From CAZDYP01 sp964509505 (GTDB taxonomy: Bacteria > Chloroflexota > Anaerolineae > JACRMK01), in assembly GCA_964509505.1 (NCBI GenBank), contig CAZDYP010000028.1:1-36443 (forward strand): DNA of 36,443 nt, in the 5' to 3' direction. Made by a program: the position numbers and the translations under genes. This document shows, one piece after another, positions 24,521 through 31,956 of this stretch (position 1 is the first letter of the stretch; the number at the start of each line of letters is the position of its first letter). The notes under the pieces were generated by a model, which had not been told where the DNA came from, searched no databases, and worked only from the letters and a program-made list of their open reading frames with translations.

Positions 24521-25435
24521 TCATCGGCGTTCCAGTTCCAAAATATAGTGGTCACCCCACTGATTAAAGGGAAACCGATGTGCTACCCGCCGCTCAAGCC
24601 AATGAGCAGTATTCAGTAGCCACAGCGCAGTGCGCGGGACAATAGCCAGATTAGAAGTATCAATCTGGCTACTGCTGACTGAATACTGCCTACTCTGCAC
24701 ATACGGCGGCGGGATGAACACGCCCAAGCCGCTCACGCGCAATGATTTGAAGTATGGTTCGCAAAGGTTGATGAGTGTGCGTGATGAGGGATAGAAGACG
24801 CGCACGGTGTTGTCGCCCACGCGCGCGCGTGCGCCATCACGCGCGAAACGGCGAAACGCTTGTCGCACCTGCCCATGCGCCAGATGCCACACGATCTCCC
24901 ACGGGCAGAAGGGACCCATGACGACGAAGACGAGGCGGGCATGGGGCTTTGTCCATTGGGAAAGATTGAAGATTAAAGATTGAAGACCTGCCCCAGCGCT
25001 GTTAGCAGAGGGATTGGCGACACAGTTGAGCGCGCCGAAGTTTGACAAGACGCCATCAAACGAAGAAAGAGGAAAGAAGAAAGAACTTGTCCCATCCCCG
25101 CTTTCTTTCTTTCTTCTTTCTTTTGTTGATAAGGCATTCATATCAAGTTGTTGTGTTCCAACCAACCCCCATACTCCCATACTCTCAGCTTTGCGTCGTG
25201 TGACCGCGAGCATGTTGGCGCTTGCGTCGGTGGCGGTGACATACACGCCGCGTTGCGCGAGATGCACGGCGTCTTCGCCCGTGCCGCAGCCGAGCTCTAG
25301 CACGCGCATACCTGCCTGAAAATGTGCGTCCATGCGCGCCCACACCGCCTGACGCAGCAGGCGCGCAATGGGCGTGCGAGTGAACTCGGCGTCGTAGGCG
25401 GCGGCGACGGGGTCGAAGGTGGCGTGATTAGTCAT
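24521..25435 (-). CDS. Class I SAM-dependent methyltransferase with several repeat-encoded insertions
   Basis: A 304-aa protein starting at the ATG at 25435. Motif I is VLELGCGTGE at 45-54, then VTATDASANML (strand two) and FDGVLSNFGALNCV (about 126-139), which continues to VMGPFCPWEIVWH. Between these conserved blocks lie four low-complexity segments that match word repeats in the DNA: about residues 85-96, 103-124 (KERRKKES...SSFFFPL), 145-160 and 250-265. The fold motifs remain in order, so the insertions seem to sit in loops. The longer frame up to 25552 overlaps sequence upstream of the SDR stop and is unlikely. It probably works with the downstream radical SAM protein. Substrate unknown. 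Confidence 0.85.
   Translation of the reverse strand: MTNHATFDPVAAAYDAEFTRTPIARLLRQAVWARMDAHFQAGMRVLELGCGTGEDAVHLAQRGVYVTATDASANMLAVTRRKAESMGVWGLVGTQQLDMNALSTKERRKKESGDGTSSFFFPLSSFDGVLSNFGALNCVANPSANSAGAGLQSLIFNLSQWTKPHARLVFVVMGPFCPWEIVWHLAHGQVRQAFRRFARDGARARVGDNTVRVFYPSSRTLINLCEPYFKSLRVSGLGVFIPPPYVQSRQYSVSSSQIDTSNLAIVPRTALWLLNTAHWLERRVAHRFPFNQWGDHYILELERR
24606..24689. repeat. Inverted repeat inside a methyltransferase gene (C-terminal loop)
   Basis: GCAGTATTCAGT (24606-24617) and ACTGAATACTGC (24678-24689) are perfect 12-bp arms, with a second nested pair AGCCAGATT/AATCTGGCT inside. The frame continues. Confidence 0.75.
25059..25126. repeat. Purine/pyrimidine inverted repeat inside the same methyltransferase gene
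   Basis: A GAAAGAGGAAAGAAGAAAG left half faces a CTTTCTTTCTTTCTTCTTTC right half. In protein this gives a Lys/Arg-rich run and then a Ser/Phe-rich run. Confidence 0.7.
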
Positions 25436-25442
25436 CGTTGTA

Positions 25443-26293
25443 TCATTTGCGGAGACGCAAAGTGTATAAATCACCCTTTTGTATTTCTTCGGCGCGCCGC
25501 ACCAGTTCAGCCTCATTGTCTGAGCTGCCGAATAGTCGCCCAGAGAGTACATCGGCTTTGCCTGACGCTAAGAAACCCACAAGTTCGCCAGCTCGCTCGA
25601 CAGGCACCCACACCTCTGGTTTTGAAAGCCATGTCTGACCCTCTGAAAACCATTTCTGCCCGGCATTGGAATTCATGATATGTGCCATTATTTCTGTGCG
25701 CGCAGGGCCAACCGATATAGCGAAGACGCTAATGCTATACTCTTTCGTTTCGAGTGCCAGTGTATCGGTGAGGCGTAGAATAGCAGCCTTGGAGCTGGAA
25801 TAGGCTGAGAAGTAAGGCATGGGTCGAGTAGAGCCGCCGCCGACGTGTTAATAATCCGCCCATGACGACGTGCAACCATACTTGGCAGAACTGCCCGCGC
25901 GCAAAGAAAAGTGCCACGCAAATTGATTTCCATGTCGCGCCACCATTCTTTCGGATCAGCCTCCCAAAGGGGCCCAATGGCTACCAGACTGCCTGCATTA
26001 TTTACCAGTAAATCCACCGGTCCGAGTTGTTGTTCCGTCTGTGCCACTGCGTGCTCAATAGCACTCTGATCCATCACATCTGCGGTCAGAGCAATGGCGC
26101 GCCCATTGGCTGATGTGATTGACGAAACTGTTTCTGCCAGTTGATCTGCCGAGCGAGCGACGCCCGCCACACTTGCGCCTGCTGCTGCAAGTGCTTGTGC
26201 AATCGCGCGACCAATACCACGCCCGCCACCTGTGACGATGGCGACTTGACCCGCGAGTTCTTTGTTTGTCGTGCTGTCGTTAGTGTTAGTCAT
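25443..26293 (-). pseudogene. Short-chain dehydrogenase/reductase (SDR) with one frameshift
   Basis: From the ATG at 26293 (AGGAGG 6 nt upstream) the protein has TGGGRGIG at 21-28, NNAG at 98-101 and the strand ending INTS at 148-151. The frame then shifts: the other frame continues with MPYFSAYSSSKAAI, which holds the catalytic Tyr and Lys (YxxxK), and runs to the stop at 25443. Adding one G in the GCCGCCGCCG run at 25833-25842 restores a continuous SDR of normal length with NTSGGGSTRPMPYFSAY. This is either a real one-base deletion or an assembly or sequencing error in a GC-rich triplet run. All SDR motifs are intact otherwise. It oxidises or reduces an unknown alcohol/ketone with NAD(P). 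Confidence 0.85.
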
Positions 26294-26373
26294 AGTCTGC
26301 CTCCTATCATCAATTTGATTTTGCGCCAGTAGCATACCACCAGCACATGCGCGATGGCTTTCTCAGGGAGGCT

Positions 26374-26610
26374 TTACGCTGCGACCATTTCTTCCTCATC
26401 CACATACGCAGAGACATTCACATGCTTAGCATAACGCAAAATGATGCGCGTCACAATCGGCAACATGTGCGGTTCGACAAACCCAACCAGCTTTTCAGAA
26501 TCCGCACCACAAGTGCAAACTTCATCTACGAGGTCGTAGGCTGCGATTAGGTCATCTAGCGCCTTATCTTGAGCGCCAGCGTTGAGCTGGGCTTCTACTT
26601 TATAGGTCAT
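26374..26610 (-). CDS. Small protein of unknown function, 78 aa
   Basis: The start is the ATG at 26610, with GGAGG 5 nt upstream. The acidic 78-aa protein has no membrane segment and no motif I recognise; a CTCG pair of cysteines lies in its first half and the C-terminus reads YVDEEEMVAA. It lies just after the gap that cuts the HicA-like gene, on the same strand, so it could be that gene's partner, although it does not look like a HicB antitoxin. The strong ribosome-binding site and clean frame favour a real gene. Confidence 0.6.
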   Translation of the reverse strand: MTYKVEAQLNAGAQDKALDDLIAAYDLVDEVCTCGADSEKLVGFVEPHMLPIVTRIILRYAKHVNVSAYVDEEEMVAA

Positions 26611-26634
26611 CTTAACCTCCAAACATTAGGCTGA

Positions 26635-26644
26635 NNNNNNNNNN
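26635..26644. other. Assembly gap (10 N)
   Basis: Ten N interrupt the sequence; the true gap length is unknown. The end of the HicA-like gene is lost here. Confidence 0.98.
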
Positions 26645-26880
26645 ATCAGCAACAAACTGCACAGCCCGAAGGCTTTCAAAGCAGCGATGATATTTTTGCG
26701 AGTGCCGATTGGGATGTCACGATCAGGATGATTGGTCACAGGGATTTTGCGATTGCGCGTAAATCGCGCCTTGACATGCTTACCGTCGCCTTCCCAATTT
26801 TCAAAATCAGGATGTGACTCAATAATCTTTTTGATTTTTCTAGCTGACTTCTCATTCCTGATTTCATCGCAAATACTCAT
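26645..26880 (-). CDS. HicA-like mRNA interferase fragment, 3' end in assembly gap
   Basis: From the ATG at 26880 (GGAGG 4 nt upstream) 78 residues can be read before the N run. The block GDGKHVKARF, then KIPVTNHPDRDIPIGTRKNI and ALKAFGL, matches the HicA/YcfA double-stranded-RNA-binding-like fold, with the His of GKH in the place of the catalytic His. HicA toxins cut mRNA; the partner HicB normally follows. Its ATG shares one base with the TGA stop of the radical SAM gene (TGATG), so translation is coupled to that gene, which is odd for a toxin. The family call is by pattern memory only. Confidence 0.6.
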
Positions 26881-28274
26881 CAAACCTCCACCTGCTCTTC
26901 TGTCATCATCATCCCCACCCGCCCCACCACCACATTCGCCGCCGCCTTCGCCGCTTGCACCGGGTGGAACCCGTTGCCGTTCAATTGACGGTGCAGGTTC
27001 ACCGAGCCAACCATCCAGCGTGTTGCGTGCGAATAAAATGTGCGCGACTTGCGCCCCTGCACCGACACCATGCGATCACTCCATTGATTCCATTCGCCCG
27101 GCGTCAGCACACGGTCAGCCACTTGCTTGTAATACGGTGTGCCTTTGATGGGATACGAGACGGTCGTGAGGAAGATGTCGGGATTGGCTTTCTTCAAATG
27201 TGCGACCGTCTCCTCAAGGTCGCGTTGCTCCTCGCCCTCGAAGCCGAGCATGATGAACATGCCGACCTCGATGCCATGTTGCTTGCACAGCCGCGTCGCC
27301 GCTTGCACTTCCTCCACCGTCACCTCGCGGCGCATGGCGTCGAGGATGCGTTGCGAACCGCTCTCCGAACCAATCCAGATACGGAAGCACCCCATCTCCG
27401 CAAGCCGCTCCACAATTTGTGGGTTGAGGCGGTCGCCGCGCGAGATGCACTCGAATGGCATTTTGATATTGCGCCGCTTCAATTCGTCTGCATATTGATT
27501 GAACCAGCGATAGTGAATCGTAAACACGTCATCCGCATACCACAGCATGTCGGGCTGATAACGCTCGCGCAAATGCTCGACCTCGGCGACCATGCTCTGC
27601 GGCGACCGGCGGCGATGCGTCTCGCCAAAGACGGTGTGGCTGCACCACGTACAATGATACGGGCAGCCGCGCGCGCAAATCAACGAGACCGAGCCCATGC
27701 CGTGATGCTTGCGCCACGTGTTCACATATTCATCCATATTGATGGCTTCGCGGTCAGCCAGTGGCAACACATCAAGATTCGAGATATAGGGACGCGGTGC
27801 GTTGCGGACGACGTTCCCATCGGCATTGCGATACGCGATGCCGAGAATGTCATCCAATTCATGCACGCCTTTTTGCGCCAACCGAGGCAGCAGTTCTTCT
27901 AACGTCAATTCGCCCTCGCCGCTCACAACCACATCCGCGCCGCGCGCGAGATATTCCTCGGCATAGCTCGCGGGTTCGGGCCCACCCAACACAGCCGTTG
28001 CGCCGTGTTGCTTACACAGCGCCATCATTTCAAGCGCGTTGAACTTCGTCATCAAGTTCGTGTAAATACCGACGACCGGTGGACGCTCGCGCTGCAACGT
28101 CTCCGCGAACTGTTGCTTGCTGTGAAACGTCGAGTCGAACACGCCCACATCGAACCCGCGCGCTTTCAGATACGCCGAGATGTAGAGGATGCCCAGCGGC
28201 GGATATGGCTTCATGATTTTCAATTCGTGCGGGTCTTCATAGAGGAAGTACCCGTGAGTGAGGAGGATGTCCAT
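26880..28274 (-). CDS. B12-binding-domain radical SAM protein
   Basis: A 464-aa protein. The N-terminal part (1-150) has the cobalamin-binding-like fold with PPLGILYISAYLKARG and LGGPEPASYAEEYL, and SGEGELTLEELL. The radical SAM cluster motif is Cys204-x3-Cys208-x2-Cys211 (ARGCPYHCTWCSH), followed by WIGSESGSQRILDAMRR and MLGFEGEE. Start is the ATG at 28274, behind GACGAGG; a TTG at 28307 is an alternative. It is similar in layout to the radical SAM protein at 22981, but the two are not close copies. It lies upstream of the HicA-like gene with overlapping stop and start, and 108 nt after the interrupted methyltransferase; that gap shows nothing else. Substrate unknown. Confidence 0.9.
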   Translation of the reverse strand: MDILLTHGYFLYEDPHELKIMKPYPPLGILYISAYLKARGFDVGVFDSTFHSKQQFAETLQRERPPVVGIYTNLMTKFNALEMMALCKQHGATAVLGGPEPASYAEEYLARGADVVVSGEGELTLEELLPRLAQKGVHELDDILGIAYRNADGNVVRNAPRPYISNLDVLPLADREAINMDEYVNTWRKHHGMGSVSLICARGCPYHCTWCSHTVFGETHRRRSPQSMVAEVEHLRERYQPDMLWYADDVFTIHYRWFNQYADELKRRNIKMPFECISRGDRLNPQIVERLAEMGCFRIWIGSESGSQRILDAMRREVTVEEVQAATRLCKQHGIEVGMFIMLGFEGEEQRDLEETVAHLKKANPDIFLTTVSYPIKGTPYYKQVADRVLTPGEWNQWSDRMVSVQGRKSRTFYSHATRWMVGSVNLHRQLNGNGFHPVQAAKAAANVVVGRVGMMMTEEQVEV

Positions 28275-28382
28275 GTCAACCTCGTCCTGCCTGGAGTACG
28301 GCAACAATAAACTGGTCTATCAGTGGCTCGGTCGTATCGGTTGTTGGTTCGCAAGCAAATTGGAATTTGATTTGATAGTCGT

Positions 28383-29123
28383 TCATCTTTTCTGCCACCG
28401 CGAAATCTTCATGTGCAACCGCACGCGCGCTCGTGCCGTCTGATCTGGCGCCAATGTGCGCGCGCGCGTCATCACCTCGTCAGGCACGCGCGCAGGCGCC
28501 CACACCTCGACGATTTCGGTTTGCATTGCGTCGAGCGAGTCCCAATAGCAATACAGCTTGAACTCGTCTGCGCGCTCGCGCGCAAACCAACCCTCGCGTT
28601 CGATGTGCATCAACGCCGCATCCGCCGCGAGATCATCGGGCGTATAAGACGCATCATCTATCGCGCCCGCCGTCAGCCATTGCCCATTCGCCAGCACTTC
28701 GAGGGGCCACTGTTGCGCGTAACAGCGCACGTCGAGCATCAGACCATCAGGACGTAACACGCGCCCCACATCTTGCAGAGCATGCACCATGCTCTCATGC
28801 GGAATTCATCACAACGACCAACTCAACAACGCGACATCAAACACAGTGGGCTTGAAGGGCAGCTCGCCGGCTAACGCGCCAACCAGATTTATATTCGTGC
28901 GCAGCGCCCCGCTGCGCTCCAAGTTTGCGGCGACGATGCGCGTCACTAGCGGGTCAATGCCGACAACCTCACGCGCCGCATCCGCATAGCGCCACGTCAA
29001 ACGCCCTTCGCCGACACCCACTTCCAATACACGCGTGCCTGCAAAGTTCACGAAGTCGTGAAGATAGCGCGTCTCGATTTCTTCAGGATCCAAGCGCGCA
29101 CTCGCGCCCCAGATGGTACTCAT
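28383..29123 (-). pseudogene. SAM-dependent methyltransferase interrupted by two tandem in-frame TGA codons
   Basis: From the ATG at 29123 (GGAGG upstream) the frame has YLHDFVNF, the SAM motif VLEVGVGEGR, VVGIDP and FDVALLSWSL, then TGA TGA (28811-28806), and goes on in the same frame with IPHESMVHALQDVGRVLRPDGLMLDVR to a TGA stop at 28383. The two halves give one 246-codon class I methyltransferase of normal size, with no shift and no lost motif. Other genes in the window end in TGA, so there is no general change of code. Options are a decayed gene, a sequence error, or recoding of UGA, for example as selenocysteine; a hairpin follows directly. The second half alone has no ribosome-binding site. 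I favour a broken gene but cannot exclude recoding. Confidence 0.7.
28777..28795 (-). promoter_or_regulatory. Perfect RNA hairpin just downstream of the tandem TGA codons
   Basis: In the mRNA AGAGCAUG and CAUGCUCU form 8 perfect pairs around a GUG loop. The stem starts 10 nt, and the loop 18 nt, after the second TGA. The distance and a G at the start of the loop are compatible with a bacterial SECIS element, but the stem also encodes ESMVHAL, so coding constraint or chance is possible. Confidence 0.4.
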
Positions 29124-29200
29124 GCCCCCTCCACCTACCGCTTCAAAGGTTTCCCCATGAACGGCGTTAGAGAACGCCAACTCCTCAGCTTTATCTCCCT

Positions 29201-29338
29201 TTATTTGCCTCTATGCCGTCCACCCCAAACTATCGAACTATAACGCCGCCGCAGCAAGACCTCGCCATCGCGCACCAGAAACAGATGCACGGCGACGAGC
29301 AGCTTGAAGCGTTCTGCCATCTGACTTTTGTCTTGCAT
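29201..29338 (-). pseudogene. Truncated NUDIX hydrolase N-terminus
   Basis: From the ATG at 29338 the reading MAERFKLLVAVHLFLVRDGE followed by VLLRRRY is the usual first strand region of NUDIX hydrolases. After that the sequence turns into repeat-like DNA and stops at 29201 after 45 codons. The NUDIX box (GX5EX7REUXEEXGU) is missing. TATTAT lies 10 nt before the ATG on this strand and could be an old -10 box. It is probably a remnant. Confidence 0.5.
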
Positions 29339-29388
29339 GAATGCGGCTATAATACATCACGAATTTGCTAGGGCAAAAGGTCAACGGG

Positions 29389-29464
29389 CAAACGAGTAAA
29401 CGAGGTATGGGTGAACGAGTCCTCGCCTCCTCGTTTCCCCGTATCCCCGCGTACTCGTTTACTG
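29389..29464. repeat. AAACGAG-word inverted repeat
   Basis: AAACGAGTA (29390-29398) faces TACTCGTTT (29452-29460), with further AAACGAGG/CCTCGTTT words between. It ends just before the start codon of the fusion gene. Confidence 0.7.
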
Positions 29465-29473
29465 CCATCAATT

Positions 29474-31951
29474 ATGATCCCCACTCCCCGCTCCATCGCC
29501 TATCGCCAAAGCGCCGTCACCCCGCGCCTGCGCTTCGCAGGCATGGCGCCGCTTGTCTGTGGCGCGACGTTGACGCTGCTGTTGGTGCTTGGCGGCATCT
29601 TCGCGCCGTTGCTCACGACGCGCGACCCCTTGCAGACTAACACGCTGCTCAAAATTGACGGCGAATATATGCCTGCGCCATTTGCGCCGGGCGTCGCGGG
29701 CTTCCTGCTGGGCAGCGACCAACTCGGACGCGATGTATGGTCGTTGTTGTTGTTTGGCGCGCGTTCCACGCTGCTCATTGCGCTCATCGTCGCCATGACC
29801 CGCATCTGCATTGGGCTCCTCATCGGGCTCACTGCAGGCTGGAATCATGACAGCGCGCTCGATCACGCGCTCATAGGATTCGTGAATGCGTGGGCGTCTA
29901 TACCGACGTTGTTACTCGGTGTCATTGCGATTCTCGCCTTCGACATTCGCACAGGCTTTTATGCGTTCACCGTAGGGCTTTGTTTCACGGGTTGGTCGGA
30001 GATCGCGCAGTTCGCTCGCGCCGAAATGATTGCGCTGCGCGAGCGCCCGTTCATCGAAGGCGCGCGCACAGTTGGTCTGAATGGTATTGGCATCGTCATT
30101 CGCCATATCATGCCAAACATCTTGCCGACGTTGGCGATGATGATTGCGTTGGAAATGAGCGCGGTGTTGTTGTTGCTTGGCGAGCTGGGTTTTATTGGCG
30201 TGTTCGCGGGCGGCGGCATCCGCGAGGTGCAAGTGTCGCCGGGGCGCACTGGCGCAACGAGTACGCAAACGTTTTTCTCTGCGCCTGAATGGGGCGCGTT
30301 GCTGGCGGCAGGACGCGGCGCAGTTTTCAACGCGGCGTGGATCATCGTCTATCCTGCGCTGGCGTTCTTATGGGCGGTCGCGGGTTTCAATTTGCTGGGC
30401 GAAGGCTTGCGGCAAATGTTAGAACGACGCGACGTGCCGCTCGTGCGAGTCCTCAAGTGGCGTTATGCCATGGCGCTTGCCGTCGCACTGCTTGCCTTGA
30501 ATTTCGTCACGAGCCAATTCGGGCAAGCAGCGGAGTTCGCGCGCATGGCACGCGCCTTTGACGAGCAGCGAACGATGCAGACGATTCGCACACTCGCCGC
30601 GCCAGAGCTGAAAGGACGCAAAGCAGGCTCGCCCGAATATGAGCGCGCGGCGCAGTGGGTCGTGGAACAATTCAAGGCAGCAGGCTTGCAACCCGGCGGC
30701 GCTGATAGCTACTTTCAACCGGTGCCACTCAAGTGGGTGGACTTGCGCGAGACGCCTGAGTTAAGCTTGGTGGATGCGAATGATAAAACCGTGCGCGCCT
30801 TCCAATGGAAAAAAGATTTTCGTGTAGCCATCGGCGGCGCGAGCGGACCCGGCACTATTAACGCGCCCGTCGTGTTCGTCGGCTGGGGCGCAGCCGAAGC
30901 TGTGTATAGCGATTACACCTTAGAGACCGAAGGCAAGATTGTGATGGTCTTACAACCCGATTTGCAAAACAATCGCGTCTTGCCGCAACTGCGACGTACC
31001 CGCTCCGCGCAAGAAGCAGCCATCTTCAAGAAAGCGGCCGCCCTCCTCTTCATCGCGCGCGACGATTCACGCCTCGACTTCAAAGGCTCGTACCTCACCA
31101 ACTTCGCCGATAAGACACTGCCCGTGTTCACGGTCAACCGCGCAACCGCGGACGCCATCCTCGCAGGCACGGGTCACACTAGCGCGCAGCTCTATGCCGA
31201 CTATGACCGCAAAGCAGCGGCGCGGCTCGCGGCGCGGCAAGAACTGAAACAAGACGACTCCGCGTCATTCGAGACGAAAGCGCGCGCGCATTTAAGTCTT
31301 ATGTTGCAACCCATCGAGCAACGCCAAGCGCCCAACGTGATCGGCGTCTTGCCCGGCACAGACGAGCAACGCAAGGACAAAGCCGTGATTATCGGCGCGC
31401 ATCTCGACGGCATCGGCGCCGACCCCGACGGCGTGGTGTATCCGGGCGCGAACGACGATGGCTGGGGCGTGGCAGCGCTGATCGAGATGGCGACGCTGCT
31501 GCAAAAGCAAAACGTGAAGCCGCTCAACACAATTGTGTTCATCGCGTTCACGGGCGAAGAATCAGGCTTGCTCGGCTCGGATTATTACGTGCGGAACGCG
31601 CCGAAATTCGGGCCCCGCGAGACGGCGGCGATGTTGCAACTCGACGGCTTCGGCGCGCATAACCCTGCAGGCATCTTCATCTCCGAAGAAAATTTTGCGT
31701 TGTTCACGCGTGTTAAAACTTCGCTGGAACGCTTAGGCGTGAAGCAAGTATTCGAGCCGAACGTGCGCGGCGGCAGCGACCATCAATCGTTCCTTGCGCG
31801 CGGCGCACCCGCTGTAATGATTGCGTGGGCGGATCCGCAATCAAACATCCACCTACCCAACGACGACGTGAATCACATCAACTTACCCTTGCTGAAGGAT
31901 GCAGGGATGGTGGCGTATCTGGCTATGTTGGAGATTGCCGTTGGAAAGTAA
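29474..31951 (+). CDS. Fusion of a DppC/OppC-type ABC permease and an M28-family metallopeptidase
   Basis: This is an 825-aa protein read without interruption. Residues about 20-335 are a dipeptide/oligopeptide ABC permease: first helix, then GSDQLGRDVWSLLLFGARST, the EAA loop EGARTVGLNGIGIVIRHIMP, and the end word GFNLLGEGLRQ. A further helix (about 335-355) leads to a peptidase of 460 residues with a PA-like insert. Its metal ligands are all present: His643-x-Asp645 (GAHLDG), Asn660-Asp661-Asp662, Glu695-Glu696 (GEES), Asp724 and His770 (SDHQ). The added helix would place the peptidase outside the cell. No DppB, ATPase or binding protein is adjacent. The start is the ATG at 29474; a GTG at 29411 lies in the repeat. 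The idea that it trims peptides at the importer mouth is inference. Confidence 0.88.
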   Translation: MIPTPRSIAYRQSAVTPRLRFAGMAPLVCGATLTLLLVLGGIFAPLLTTRDPLQTNTLLKIDGEYMPAPFAPGVAGFLLGSDQLGRDVWSLLLFGARSTLLIALIVAMTRICIGLLIGLTAGWNHDSALDHALIGFVNAWASIPTLLLGVIAILAFDIRTGFYAFTVGLCFTGWSEIAQFARAEMIALRERPFIEGARTVGLNGIGIVIRHIMPNILPTLAMMIALEMSAVLLLLGELGFIGVFAGGGIREVQVSPGRTGATSTQTFFSAPEWGALLAAGRGAVFNAAWIIVYPALAFLWAVAGFNLLGEGLRQMLERRDVPLVRVLKWRYAMALAVALLALNFVTSQFGQAAEFARMARAFDEQRTMQTIRTLAAPELKGRKAGSPEYERAAQWVVEQFKAAGLQPGGADSYFQPVPLKWVDLRETPELSLVDANDKTVRAFQWKKDFRVAIGGASGPGTINAPVVFVGWGAAEAVYSDYTLETEGKIVMVLQPDLQNNRVLPQLRRTRSAQEAAIFKKAAALLFIARDDSRLDFKGSYLTNFADKTLPVFTVNRATADAILAGTGHTSAQLYADYDRKAAARLAARQELKQDDSASFETKARAHLSLMLQPIEQRQAPNVIGVLPGTDEQRKDKAVIIGAHLDGIGADPDGVVYPGANDDGWGVAALIEMATLLQKQNVKPLNTIVFIAFTGEESGLLGSDYYVRNAPKFGPRETAAMLQLDGFGAHNPAGIFISEENFALFTRVKTSLERLGVKQVFEPNVRGGSDHQSFLARGAPAVMIAWADPQSNIHLPNDDVNHINLPLLKDAGMVAYLAMLEIAVGK

Positions 31952-31956
31952 ATGGT

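Noticed and set aside
24451..24555. Longer start of the radical SAM protein at 24555
   Set aside because: It would overlap the upstream methyltransferase and is encoded by word repeats; the ATG at 24450 begins the usual MIILYNPWS N-terminus and has GGAG upstream.
28383..29123. General reassignment of TGA to an amino acid
   Set aside because: Several intact genes in the window end in TGA at the expected length (for example 791 and 26880), so TGA is a normal stop here.
29238..29471. 77-codon minus-strand frame
   Set aside because: It is another frame over the NUDIX remnant and the AAACGAG repeat, with no motif or ribosome-binding site.
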